Source: Candidatus Woesearchaeota archaeon CG_4_10_14_0_2_um_filter_33_13
GTDB taxonomy: Archaea; Nanobdellota; Nanobdellia; Woesearchaeales; GW2011-AR9
Direction: 5' to 3'
Assembly: GCA_002792115.1 (NCBI GenBank)
Contig: PFNQ01000034.1
Span: 1-46,350 of the forward strand
Length of the DNA: 46,350 bases
In this document: positions 33,540 to 42,061 of the stretch, one piece after another
Position numbering within the stretch: the stretch's first letter is position 1
Layout: every line of letters starts with the position of its first letter
Position numbers and translations under genes: made by a program
Notes under the pieces: generated by a model
What the model was told of the DNA's origin: nothing
Database searches by the model: none
What the model saw: only the letters and a program-made list of their open reading frames with translations

Positions 33540-33927
33540 TTATGTAAACTCCGTCTTCTCTTTTTTCAATAACGTTAACTCCTTTTTGAATTTCTCCTTG
33601 GACTGGTTGTAAAGTACGCCAATAATCTTCTCCTTCAATAGTAACTATAACTCGATTTTGCTCAATGGAAATCTCGTAATCCTTGCCACCCAACTTTTCT
33701 GGTAAGGAAAATTCTCGAAAATATCCCCAATTTACTTGGTGGGCTAATTGAACTTCTTTTTGAACTTTATTTACGATGTCTTCTCCTATCAAATCTTTCT
33801 TCTCAGAGTTTATTCTGCTTGTTGAAACACCGAGAGCAGATATGATCAAAGCAAATGCCACTAGAAAAACACCGATAAGAGTTATAAACTCAATTGCTCC
33901 CTGGGCTTTTAAGTTCCATTCACCCAT
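33532..33927 (-). CDS. Minor pilin-like protein
   Basis: A 131-residue protein starting MGEWNLKAQGAIEFITLIGVFLVAFALII. GAIEF with the conserved Glu at the pilin +5 position follows a short basic segment, then the hydrophobic helix. A beta domain (KDYEISIEQNRVIVTIEGEDY) forms the rest. An SD (GGAGGATACGT) is in the end of the upstream gene. Its start overlaps the upstream gene by 19 bases. Confidence 0.82.
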   Translation of the reverse strand: MGEWNLKAQGAIEFITLIGVFLVAFALIISALGVSTSRINSEKKDLIGEDIVNKVQKEVQLAHQVNWGYFREFSLPEKLGGKDYEISIEQNRVIVTIEGEDYWRTLQPVQGEIQKGVNVIEKREDGVYING

Positions 33928-34343
33928 ACGTATCCTCCTAAAGCTTCAATGGTAATGGATCTTGCACCCTGAGTAGTAGAAATGTTTCCTTGTAATGGAA
34001 CAGAGCTAGGGTAGAAAATATCAATATCTCCATTGCCTCTAATAAGGGTAAAACTAATTTCATTCTCGTAGATGTTAATTTCTTTTACTCCTTTAGGCAT
34101 TTGTACATTTAACGTTATTTTACTAGGTTCACCATGGTAATAAACAATTTCTGCATTTTCAACAATTAACTTGGCAATTTGGTCAGCCTGGTTAGAGACA
34201 ATAGTAGTTTTAATTCCTCCAACATAATATTGTGATATTGCAAAGAGGGCTAGAACTACAAAGGTTACTATTCCAACTATAGCCATATATTCAATACTAA
34301 TCTGTCCTTTTTTAGAAAAGTTCCTAACTGTAGTTAAAGACAA
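33909..34343 (-). CDS. Minor pilin-like protein, operon head
   Basis: A 144-residue protein with the class III signal FSKKGQISIEYMAIVGIVTF, then a helix of about 20 residues. KKGQ with S-IEY is the consensus cleavage region of archaeal pilins. It is the first gene of the five-gene run. It uses a TTG start at 34343 with GAGGTG upstream. A TATA-like GATTATAATAC is at about 34366-34376. Divergent from the ATPase operon at 34489. Confidence 0.82.
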   Translation of the reverse strand: MSLTTVRNFSKKGQISIEYMAIVGIVTFVVLALFAISQYYVGGIKTTIVSNQADQIAKLIVENAEIVYYHGEPSKITLNVQMPKGVKEINIYENEISFTLIRGNGDIDIFYPSSVPLQGNISTTQGARSITIEALGGYVWVNGT

Positions 34344-34488
34344 CCAACTTCACCTCTTTTTTTGATAGTATTATAATCAAGATTAATATGACTTTGTATT
34401 TAAATTTATTTATCTTTTATAATTTTACTATTTTAAAATTAAGACACACCTTTATAAGTACATTTTTATTATTTAATAGAGATAATTG

Positions 34489-35436
34489 ATGAAAAAGAGG
34501 AAAGTGGTTTTGTCATCTAGAAATAAGAGTAAGGCTAAATTAGTTTTCACTGGTTCTAAGAAAGTTATTAAACCTTTAATTGTTAGGAAAGAGAAAAGGA
34601 AAAATAATAAGAGAAGTACTAAGACTAGCACTAATAAAAGTATTGAGAATAGTGTTGTTAAAAAAGTTAAAAGAAATGAATCCTCAATGGTAAACTTTAA
34701 ATCAAGAACTGTGCGAGTAGTTAAAGGACATAAGCCTAAACATAAGAATGTTACAAACAAAGATAGAAAAGGTTTAAGAAAGGTAGATTCATCGAATCAA
34801 TTGAAGAGAACGTATAAATCACATAAAGTAAACCAATCACATAAGCTAAACAAATTACATAAACCAAAATATTGGTTTAGAATAAGTGTTATAGCAGTAT
34901 TATTTTTAATTGCTTTGATAATATTTTCATTTCTGTCGGGGGTATTTGCATCTTTTCCAGTTGTGGAAGAGATTTTTATTAAAATAAACTTCTTTTTACT
35001 TCAAGGGTATTATTTCATCTCTTCTCCGTTTATTTACTATACTCAAGAGTCACTTATGATTATTTTGTTGGCGTTAGTTGGATTAATTGGCGGAGAGTTG
35101 ATTAAGAAAATTGTAAAGATATCTCGTCAGAGAAAACAGGAACTAAATAAACGAAAAATAGAACCAAAACCAGAAAAAGAAAATGATGTTTCTGTGATTC
35201 TAAAAACTGGTGGTTATCAAACGGGGATAGATCAATTTTATCAAATAATCTTAAAAAATAAAAAAATGTCTTTAGATCATATTGCAAAAGAACTTAAACT
35301 TAGTAAAGATTTGGCGACTGAATGGGCAAAGGTTCTTGAAGAGCATAAGTTAATTGAGATTGATTATCCTGCATTTGGATCTCCGGTATTAACTAAATTC
35401 TTGCCTAAAGATGAGCAAGAGGTGAAGAATGGCTGA
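34489..35436 (+). CDS. Membrane protein with winged-helix domain
   Basis: A 315-residue protein in three parts. Residues 1-120 are a very basic, Lys/Arg-rich, likely disordered region. Two membrane helices follow (about 132-158 and 178-200: VIAVLFLIALIIFSFL and SLMIILLALVGLIGG). A cytoplasmic C-terminal winged-helix domain (about 235-310) has ILKNKKMSLDHIAKELKLSKDLATEWAKVLEEHKLI. The start is the ATG at 34489. TTTATAAGTA (34451-34460) lies about 30 bases upstream. It is the first gene of the ATPase operon and overlaps the ATPase gene by eight bases. Basic ends flanking the helices place the wHTH on the cytoplasmic side, so it could tie the pilus operon to DNA or to transcription (inference). 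Confidence 0.75.
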   Translation: MKKRKVVLSSRNKSKAKLVFTGSKKVIKPLIVRKEKRKNNKRSTKTSTNKSIENSVVKKVKRNESSMVNFKSRTVRVVKGHKPKHKNVTNKDRKGLRKVDSSNQLKRTYKSHKVNQSHKLNKLHKPKYWFRISVIAVLFLIALIIFSFLSGVFASFPVVEEIFIKINFFLLQGYYFISSPFIYYTQESLMIILLALVGLIGGELIKKIVKISRQRKQELNKRKIEPKPEKENDVSVILKTGGYQTGIDQFYQIILKNKKMSLDHIAKELKLSKDLATEWAKVLEEHKLIEIDYPAFGSPVLTKFLPKDEQEVKNG

Positions 35437-36949
35437 AGCTTTTATTGAAAAATATAGTTTTAAGGATGAAGAATTAGAAAACGAGGTTAAAATTCTTGGT
35501 AAACCAGGAATGACTAAAAGATATGAATTAATCTCTCATGACATCGCCCCAGCAACAAAAGCATTATTGGACAGCATTAGACAAGAATTAATTGGTTCAG
35601 TAAGAATTACTGCGGAAGAGATTCTTGATCCAAAACGCGTTAGTGCATTAAAAAAACGGTTTAATGATAAAACCAAAGAATTATTATACTCAAAATTACC
35701 AGGGGTAGATAAGAAAACTGAAAATTATCTTACCACCACTTTAATCAAGGAAATGTTAGGGTTAGGAAATATTGAAGTATTACTTAATGACCCATTTTTA
35801 GAAGAGATTATTATCCTTTCTGCAGGAGAACCGGTAAGAGTTTTTCATAAAAAGTATGGTTGGTTAGAAACCAATGTTGTGATGAGGGATGAAACACAAA
35901 TTCGTGATTACTTCAATGTTATTGCTAGAAGAGTTGGACGGCAAATTACCACATTAACCCCATTATTGGATGCACATTTACTTACTGGGGATAGGGCGAA
36001 CGCAGTATTATATCCAATATCTAGCAAAGGAAATACGCTAACAATTAGAAAGTTTGCTCGTGATCCATGGACAATGATTGATTTTATAGAGAATAACACT
36101 TGTAATTCTGAAATTTTTGCTTTAATTTGGTTTGCTATCCAATATGAATCAAACGTTCTTATTTCTGGGGGAACAGGTTCTGGAAAAACTTCTTTACTTA
36201 ATGTTTGCATGCCTTTTATCCCACCAAATCATAGGATAATTAGCATTGAGGATACTCGGGAACTAATGTTGCCAAAATTTTTATTTTGGTCGCCTTTAAC
36301 TACTAGACAACCAAATCCGGAAGGGAAGGGAGAAGTTGGTATGATTGATTTATTGATTAACGCCCTTAGAATGAGGCCGGATAGAATTATTTTAGGAGAG
36401 ATGCGTAAAAGAGATCAAGCAGAGGTTTTGTTTGAGGCGATGCATACTGGGCATAGTGTTTATGCAACTGTTCACGCAGATTCTGTTTTTTCAACAATTC
36501 AAAGATTGACTAATCCACCTATTGAGGTTCCTCCAAACTTATTAACTGCAGTCAATCTTAATGTGGTTATGTTTAGAGATCGGAGAAGAAATATCAGAAG
36601 GGTGTATCAGATTGGGGAATATTTATCACAGACAGATAAGGGAAAAGTTACTATTAAACCAAACATAATTTATCGATGGAATCCTACTTCTGATAAAGTT
36701 GAACAATATCAAAAACCAACTCGATTATTTGAAGAATTGAGTCGGCATACTGGATTAAGTGATGGGCAGATTAGAGATGATTTAATTAAGAAGAAGAAAA
36801 TTTTGGAATGGATGGCAAAACATAAAGTTAGAGATATTGAATCTGTTGGCAAGGTGATAAAGGCGTATTATCTTGATGCGGATAATCTTCACACTCTGAT
36901 TAATAAAAACTCTGACCCAAAAGTGGTTCTAGAACTTGGACAGAAATGA
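35429..36949 (+). CDS. Type IV pilus assembly ATPase (TadA/GspE-type)
   Basis: A 506-residue secretion ATPase of the archaeal GspE/TadA family. The N-terminal domain (about 1-240) has the GLGNIEVLLNDPFLEEIII strand. It is followed by Walker A GGTGSGKTS at about 247-255, the Asp box IISIEDTREL, Walker B RIILGE at about 319-324, and the His box GHSVYATVHADS. A C-terminal extension of ~100 residues is also present. It hydrolyses ATP to drive pilin extraction through the membrane platform formed by the next two products. Overlap with the gene upstream and tight spacing to TadC show one operon. Confidence 0.94.
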   Translation: MAEAFIEKYSFKDEELENEVKILGKPGMTKRYELISHDIAPATKALLDSIRQELIGSVRITAEEILDPKRVSALKKRFNDKTKELLYSKLPGVDKKTENYLTTTLIKEMLGLGNIEVLLNDPFLEEIIILSAGEPVRVFHKKYGWLETNVVMRDETQIRDYFNVIARRVGRQITTLTPLLDAHLLTGDRANAVLYPISSKGNTLTIRKFARDPWTMIDFIENNTCNSEIFALIWFAIQYESNVLISGGTGSGKTSLLNVCMPFIPPNHRIISIEDTRELMLPKFLFWSPLTTRQPNPEGKGEVGMIDLLINALRMRPDRIILGEMRKRDQAEVLFEAMHTGHSVYATVHADSVFSTIQRLTNPPIEVPPNLLTAVNLNVVMFRDRRRNIRRVYQIGEYLSQTDKGKVTIKPNIIYRWNPTSDKVEQYQKPTRLFEELSRHTGLSDGQIRDDLIKKKKILEWMAKHKVRDIESVGKVIKAYYLDADNLHTLINKNSDPKVVLELGQK

Positions 36950-36950
36950 A

Positions 36951-37832
36951 ATGATAACTATACCATTTTCATTTATTCCTCCAAAGATTTTGGAGAGGTT
37001 ATCCAAACATTTTCTTAATTGGGGAGCTTTCTTAGAAAAATTATTTCCATTCCTTCAACAAGAGTTAGGGAAAGCTAACATTAAAATTAGTGCCAAGCAG
37101 TATCTAGCAATGTCTTTTATTGCCACGTTTTTTTTATTTTTGTTTCTGGGATTTTGTCTTACTATAATATTCATTGAGTCTGGAAAAGTTTTGGGCGGAA
37201 TATTTATTGCTTTATTCTTGTCTTTATTTGTTTTTTTTATGCAATCTAATTATCCAAAAATTCTTGCTAACAGAAGAATAAAAAAGCTTGATGCTGATCT
37301 ACTGGGGGCATTGAGAGCAATAATGATTCAATTAAATTCTGGGGTTCCGTTATTTGAGACCTTAGTAATTACTTCAAAACAGGATTTTGGGGAGTTAAGT
37401 AAAGAAATTAAAATTGCTGTGGATGAAATCTCGGGAGGGGTGCCACAAATTGATGCCTTAGAGAGAATGGCTTTAAGAAATCCTTCTCCTTATTTTAGAA
37501 GAGCATTGTGGCAAATTATTAATGCTATGAAAGAAGGTTCGCTTATCAACAAAGTTATTGAAAATATTATTATTAATCTTAACAAAGAACAAATTGTTCA
37601 AATTGAAAAGTATGGTTCTCAGTTAAGCCCGGTAGCGATGTTTTATATGATGGCAGCAGTAATTATGCCTGCTCTTGGAATAATATTTTTAGTTGTTATA
37701 GTATCTTTTATTGAACTGGATGAAATAGTAGTTAAAGGAATATTTTGGGGACTTTTAGGGTTTGTTATGTTTATTCAGTTTATTTTTATGGGAATCATTA
37801 AATCAAAAAGGCCCAGCCTATTGGAGGAGTAA
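36951..37832 (+). CDS. Type IV pilus membrane platform protein (TadC-like)
   Basis: A 293-residue integral membrane protein of the type II secretion F (T2SSF/TadC) family. Its pattern is a helix pair near residues 45-85, a cytoplasmic T2SSF domain (LDADLLGALRAIMIQLNSGVPLFETL, then GVPQIDALERMALRNPSP) and two further helices near the C-terminus. It anchors the pilus in the membrane. The start is the ATG at 36951, one base after the ATPase stop; the earlier TTG at 36936 is inside the ATPase gene. Next gene starts immediately after the stop. Confidence 0.9.
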   Translation: MITIPFSFIPPKILERLSKHFLNWGAFLEKLFPFLQQELGKANIKISAKQYLAMSFIATFFLFLFLGFCLTIIFIESGKVLGGIFIALFLSLFVFFMQSNYPKILANRRIKKLDADLLGALRAIMIQLNSGVPLFETLVITSKQDFGELSKEIKIAVDEISGGVPQIDALERMALRNPSPYFRRALWQIINAMKEGSLINKVIENIIINLNKEQIVQIEKYGSQLSPVAMFYMMAAVIMPALGIIFLVVIVSFIELDEIVVKGIFWGLLGFVMFIQFIFMGIIKSKRPSLLEE

Positions 37833-38813
37833 GTGAAGAACGTATATAGAATATTTGCAAAGATTGTACCCAAGAAGGTTCTTGGCAAGATCAAAAATAG
37901 TTTACGTTACACTACTGTAAAAGCTGATGCAGAAGTAGTAGTAGGTATCATAATATTTCTGGCTATATTTTTAGGATTTGGCTTTGGTTTATTTTTATCA
38001 ACTTTTTTTCAGCAATCTTTAGGCTTAACTTTTCCATCTGCAGCAGTGCTAATTATCATTCTTTCTTATGTTTGGATTGTTTTACAAGTTGATAAGAAAG
38101 CAAGATTGATTGAAGAATCTTTGCCTGATGCCTTACAATTGATGGCGTCAAATTTAAGAGCTGGAATGACTCCGGATAAAGCGTTATTATTAAGCTCAAG
38201 ACCAGAATTTGGGATACTTAAGGATGAACTTGATATTATCGGTAAAAAGATTACTCTTGGAAAGAATATTGGTGCAGCCCTAACTGAAATGTCGCAAAGG
38301 GTTAAGTCTAGAAGGTTATCTAGGGCAGTAGAGCTAATTAATTCTGGATTAGAATCTGGAGGAAGTTTAGCAATATTACTAGAAACTACTGCTAACACTC
38401 TCAGCGAACAGGTTTTAGTAGATAAGAAGATTAAAGCAGGAGTTAATATGTATGTAATCTTTATTTTTTCCGCCGCCGCGGTTATTACCCCCTTCTTATT
38501 TGGATTAAGTTCCTTCTTGGTTGATATCCTTAAAAGTAGTTTGTCACAAATAGATTTGCCTTCATCTTCAACTACTGCACTTCCTATAAACATTGGTGAG
38601 ATCAAGATCACATCTACATTTGTAATTCAGTTTATTATTACTTTTTTAACTCTTAACGGATTTATGGCTTCTTTGTTATTAGGATTAATTTCTAAAGGTA
38701 GAAAGAGAGCAGGATTAAGTTATTTTATTCCATTAATCCTACTGGCGATACCATTATTTTTACTGGCTAGATATTTAATCAAAACTTCTATCGGTGGATT
38801 GTTTGATTTTTAA
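37833..38813 (+). CDS. Second TadC-like pilus membrane protein
   Basis: A 326-residue protein paralogous in type to the preceding one. Helices lie near residues 30-75, a T2SSF domain has SLPDALQLMASNLRAGMTPDKAL and GAALTEMSQRVKSRRL, and four C-terminal helices follow (AAAVITPFLFGLSSFLV and later). The GTG at 37833 is the next base after the upstream stop and has GGAGGAG upstream. Two platform proteins with one ATPase are typical of archaeal type IV pili (AapE plus AapF-like). Converges on the unknown gene at 38816. Confidence 0.9.
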   Translation: MKNVYRIFAKIVPKKVLGKIKNSLRYTTVKADAEVVVGIIIFLAIFLGFGFGLFLSTFFQQSLGLTFPSAAVLIIILSYVWIVLQVDKKARLIEESLPDALQLMASNLRAGMTPDKALLLSSRPEFGILKDELDIIGKKITLGKNIGAALTEMSQRVKSRRLSRAVELINSGLESGGSLAILLETTANTLSEQVLVDKKIKAGVNMYVIFIFSAAAVITPFLFGLSSFLVDILKSSLSQIDLPSSSTTALPINIGEIKITSTFVIQFIITFLTLNGFMASLLLGLISKGRKRAGLSYFIPLILLAIPLFLLARYLIKTSIGGLFDF

Positions 38814-38815
38814 AA

Positions 38816-39634
38816 TTAAGGAGAATAGGTTGTTCTTAATCTGTCAATCGCTCTCTTACTAACAAGATATTCAATTGGTGGGGAATTAGCGATTTTATTT
38901 CTAATCTCTTCTATTTGTTGATCAATATCTGGATCTGTTGCAATTAAATAACTTACTCTCTTTAGAGATTGTGCTACATTGATTAACAGATAAGCGGTTC
39001 CGACAGCTGCTATTGGAAGGATTGACCCATATTCCATTTGTGATTGGCAAGCCCAATACGTTGCAATCTCTAATCCTTGACTGAATCTAACATATCCTTC
39101 TGGATTTGATACTCCCCAAATTCCAAGTGCAGTAGAAAAAATTCTTTTCTCCTCAAGATCTCTTAACTTAATAGTATTGGTTCTTAAATCCAAATTTTTT
39201 CTCATGCCATTATTTGTAGTAACTCTCGGAGTTCCATATCCCACAAATTCGTTTCCGTGTTGATCTGAACTTTTTACGGATCTAACAATTAGTCCAACAT
39301 CTTTCTCACTATCTCCAACATACACTGTTCCAAAAATAGCATTGGCATCTTCACGTTCAACTATTACTTCTTTAAAATCAAAATCTTCAGAATTTACAAT
39401 TTGATCAATTAAGGTGGCATCTTCATTATTTAGTGAATTATATGGTCCGGCAACTTCTGTTGGACATTCTGTTTTTACTTCTATGTCACCAATCCTTGTT
39501 CCAAGATCTATATGTTGATGCCACACCCCGGCAGTTTTTACCAGCATTCCATCTCCTAAAATGATTGGTTTGTCTCTAGCATATGGTTTGAGCGTTACTT
39601 TTCCCGGTCTTGTAATCCATTCAAATAGATCCAT
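38816..39634 (-). CDS. Unknown 272-residue protein
   Basis: I do not recognise this protein. It has no signal peptide. The N-terminal half is beta-rich and the C-terminal half helical, with a mildly hydrophobic stretch SILPIAAVGTAYLLINVAQ near residue 215. Recurrent features include WITRPGKVTLKPYARDKP, FGTVYVGDSEKDVGLIV and VRFSQGLEIATYWACQSQ. It converges on the pilus membrane genes with two bases between stops. It has a TATA-like AAATAAATC upstream (about 39655). Codon use looks like its neighbours. Confidence 0.6.
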   Translation of the reverse strand: MDLFEWITRPGKVTLKPYARDKPIILGDGMLVKTAGVWHQHIDLGTRIGDIEVKTECPTEVAGPYNSLNNEDATLIDQIVNSEDFDFKEVIVEREDANAIFGTVYVGDSEKDVGLIVRSVKSSDQHGNEFVGYGTPRVTTNNGMRKNLDLRTNTIKLRDLEEKRIFSTALGIWGVSNPEGYVRFSQGLEIATYWACQSQMEYGSILPIAAVGTAYLLINVAQSLKRVSYLIATDPDIDQQIEEIRNKIANSPPIEYLVSKRAIDRLRTTYSP

Positions 39635-39690
39635 TTTTGATTAAGAAAGAGATTTATTTAAAAACTATATGTAAATTATGTTTCTTCAAT

Positions 39691-39744
39691 AGTAGTACTG
39701 CAACATATTTTTCACGAGTAGTAAAACTGCAGTATACTTTTTGA
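39691..39744. repeat. Imperfect direct repeat, candidate operator
   Basis: Two imperfect direct copies lie between the divergent genes at 39634 and 39847: AGTAGTA-CTGCA-ACATA-TTTTT (39691-39714) and AGTAGTAAAACTGCAGTATACTTTTT (39717-39744; read in parts). They share the AGTAGTA...ACTGCA core with 26-base periodicity. They could be tandem sites for a regulator controlling either or both promoters. The TATA box of the right-hand gene (TATTTATATAG) is at about 39783-39793. Confidence 0.4.
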
Positions 39745-39846
39745 ATGGTATCGGGTTAGAGAATATAGTTTCTAATTCAACATTATTTATATAGCATGGC
39801 ACTTATTGATTTCTTAAGATAGATGTTTGGAAAAGGGGTGATAGAT

Positions 39847-39942
39847 GTGATTTCAAATAAAATTTCTTATAAAGCTCAGGTTGGTTGCAAACGCTTAGGT
39901 GAGTTCTTCGGTGAGAAGAAAAAAAAGGAAGAAGAAGAATAA
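39847..39942 (+). CDS. 31-residue microprotein
   Basis: A small gene below usual length cut-offs. It reads GTG-ATT-TCA and gives MISNKISYKAQVGCKRLGEF, then FGEKKKKEEEE. A perfect SD (GGGGTGAT, 39836-39842) precedes it by about 5 bases, and a TATA box (39783-39793) lies at the right distance upstream, so both signals of a real gene are present. The protein has one Cys, an amphipathic middle and a charged Lys/Glu tail. Function unknown. The region 39635-39846 holds only the two repeats and promoters. Confidence 0.55.
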   Translation: MISNKISYKAQVGCKRLGEFFGEKKKKEEEE

Positions 39943-39993
39943 ATATTTTTTCTTTTTAAATTAATCAACAAATTAACAGGACTTAAAGAACAT

Positions 39994-41199
39994 CTATTTT
40001 TTGTTTTTGATTTTTATTTTCTTATCTTTAATTTTGTCTTTACTTCTCTTTAAATCTTCTAAAATATAAACTTTTAATGGAGGAAAACCATTAAATTCGA
40101 TTGAACTAACTTGGTAACTATAGGCTCCAGTACTTAAGAAATAAACTCTTGAACCTTCTTTAATACTTGAAGATAATTTATATTTGCGACGTTCGTATAA
40201 AATATCATGGCTATCACAAGTGGGGCCCGCAATAATATATTCGGTTTTGTGTAAAGAATTCTTTTCTGTTTTGATTGGGTATTCTAAAGATTCAGCAATA
40301 CATTCATCTAACCCTTGGTAAATCCCAGCATCAACATATAACCATTTGTGTGGTAGGGATTCAGATTTTTTGGCAATCAAAATGGTTTCGGTAACGATTA
40401 TACCACTATTTCCGACCATGTATCTTCCTGGTTCAATGAGAATTTTAGGTAGATCTTTCCCAAAATATTTTTTTAAATAACCCGCAATCTTTTTAGTATA
40501 ATGTGTTAAGCTTGGTGTTGGAATCAAATATTGTGAAGGTAATCCTCCTCCCAAGTTAATCATTTTCAGATTAATTCCCTTATGTTCCAAATTCTTAAAA
40601 ATAGATTTGCATTGTGATAAGGCATTATCCCACTGTTCAACATCACGTTGTTGTGACCCAACATGAAATGATAATCCATACGGTTTTAAACCAACTTTTT
40701 TTGCTTCCTGGGCAAGTTCAATTATCAAATCGTGATGTGCACCAAACTTTTTTGATAATTCCCAATCTGCACCAGCTCCGTCAACAGAAAGACGGAAAAA
40801 GACGTTTGATTTTGGTGCATAATGAGCAATCTTTTTTAAGTCTGAATGAGAATCAGTAACAAAAAGTCTTACACCTTTTTTATAAAAGTAGGCGATGTCT
40901 TGATGTTTTTTGATGGTGTTACCAAAACTAATCTTATCTGCGGTAACACCAAGCTGTAATAATTTTTGAAGTTCATAAATTGTTGCGACATCAAAATTTG
41001 ATCCTTTTTTGTTTAACAAAGATAAAACCTCTTTGTGAGGATTAGCTTTGACCGCGTAATAAATTTGAGCAAAAGGCATTTGTTTCTGTAGGGATTCATA
41101 ATTTCGCTTTATCAAATCTAGGTTTAAAACTAAGAATGGTGTTTCTTTGTCTTTAGAATACTTCTTAACCTCTTTTAAAAATAATTTTGTTTTATCCAT
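39994..41199 (-). CDS. Ornithine/diaminopimelate-type decarboxylase
   Basis: A 401-residue PLP-dependent type III decarboxylase (Orn/DAP/Arg family). Visible are the PLP lysine region IYYAVKANP (Lys near 49), FDVATIYELQ, SFHVGSQQ, the phosphate-binding INLGGGLP, ILIEPGRYMVG and IAGPTCDSHDI (the catalytic Cys of the second chain, near 327). GPTCDS is typical of ODC and lysine decarboxylase, suggesting polyamine production, but substrate choice needs testing. The last ~20 residues are a Lys-rich tail (KDKIKDKKIKIKNKK). A TATA (TTTTAAATA, near 41240) lies about 45 bases upstream, so this gene has a short leader with a GGTG SD. Confidence 0.9.
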   Translation of the reverse strand: MDKTKLFLKEVKKYSKDKETPFLVLNLDLIKRNYESLQKQMPFAQIYYAVKANPHKEVLSLLNKKGSNFDVATIYELQKLLQLGVTADKISFGNTIKKHQDIAYFYKKGVRLFVTDSHSDLKKIAHYAPKSNVFFRLSVDGAGADWELSKKFGAHHDLIIELAQEAKKVGLKPYGLSFHVGSQQRDVEQWDNALSQCKSIFKNLEHKGINLKMINLGGGLPSQYLIPTPSLTHYTKKIAGYLKKYFGKDLPKILIEPGRYMVGNSGIIVTETILIAKKSESLPHKWLYVDAGIYQGLDECIAESLEYPIKTEKNSLHKTEYIIAGPTCDSHDILYERRKYKLSSSIKEGSRVYFLSTGAYSYQVSSIEFNGFPPLKVYILEDLKRSKDKIKDKKIKIKNKK

Positions 41200-41330
41200 C
41201 CGTACACCACTATTAACACTTAAGCAATCATTGATGGTATTTAAAATTTGTCCTTGTTAAACCTCATCCAAAAATTAAGATGTTTATATGCTTAAGTAGG
41301 CGCTTATTACAAGTCGGGTTTTCTTGAAAA

Positions 41331-41345
41331 TTATTTGTATATCAT
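41331..41345 (-). other. Four-codon ORF behind a strong SD
   Basis: On the minus strand GGAGGGAG lies one base before ATG-ATA-TAC-AAA-TAA, upstream of the decarboxylase gene. It may be chance or a leader peptide. I see no larger gene in 41200-41424, which is AT-rich with several T/A tracts. Confidence 0.2.
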
Positions 41346-41424
41346 GCTCCCTCCTTTAGGTTAAGGTAGAACGCTTTTAAGAATTTTTATGATTTTTGAT
41401 TATTTTTTAAATGTATATTCTTGT

Positions 41425-41970
41425 TTAAACGTTGCGAGATATATTTAATTTCTTACAAAGCATATCACCATATTTGTCGTTAGAGATTACTGCATCTGGA
41501 GCTAATTTATTTAAAAGTAGGATACAGTCTTGCATTGTCTCTTCTTTTAAAATATCTTTTTCAATTAGTTTCTCTACTTCTATGAAACTTCCTAGCTCTT
41601 CTACTTCATCTAAGCAGATTGTAAATTTACCTAATTGATACTTTTCTCTATTCTTTTTAACAGTAAAGAAGTGTTTGAAGCCCATCTTGCTTAGAAAGTT
41701 TTCATATATCTCAATTTCAGAAATGGGATATTTAAGTTCAATCCCTCCAGTCTCTCGGTTAATCTCTTTTAGTTCAAGAACAAGCTTATTATTCTGTTTT
41801 TGTCTAATCCTGGCAATAATCTCTCCATCCAAAGGGGGAAACTTATTTGGATAACCATAAACCTGATCTAGATGCGTTTCTGTATTTGTTAAGTTAGCAT
41901 TTAGTGATAATAACTTTTCTTTTAAAACATTTAAAGAATCTACTTTTGCCTTAACTTCTATTTCAATCAT
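41425..41970 (-). CDS. CYTH-domain protein (CyaB-like)
   Basis: A 181-residue CYTH-fold protein starting MIEIEVKAKVDSL. EIEVKA at the N-terminus is the signature of the class IV adenylyl cyclase / thiamine triphosphatase family. IARIRQKQNNKLVLELKE and FTICLDEVEELGSFIEVE supply the other tunnel residues. It acts on triphosphate-containing substrates with a divalent metal; whether cyclase or phosphatase cannot be told. The start at 41970 is favoured, since GTTTATAACC lies about 27 bases upstream; longer frames would cross that promoter. Confidence 0.85.
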   Translation of the reverse strand: MIEIEVKAKVDSLNVLKEKLLSLNANLTNTETHLDQVYGYPNKFPPLDGEIIARIRQKQNNKLVLELKEINRETGGIELKYPISEIEIYENFLSKMGFKHFFTVKKNREKYQLGKFTICLDEVEELGSFIEVEKLIEKDILKEETMQDCILLLNKLAPDAVISNDKYGDMLCKKLNISRNV

Positions 41971-42061
41971 ATTTTTCTGGAAGCATTTAGGGTTATAAAC
42001 TTTTTGCTGCAATAACTTTTTTGTCACAATAACCTTTAAATAAAACTAAATAATCAAAGCA

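Noticed and set aside
28157-38813. Archaellum locus
   Set aside because: ATPase and TadC-type genes with many minor pilins and no ArlCDE/F/G-like genes fit an adhesive pilus; nearby KaiC-like genes alone do not prove an ArlH.
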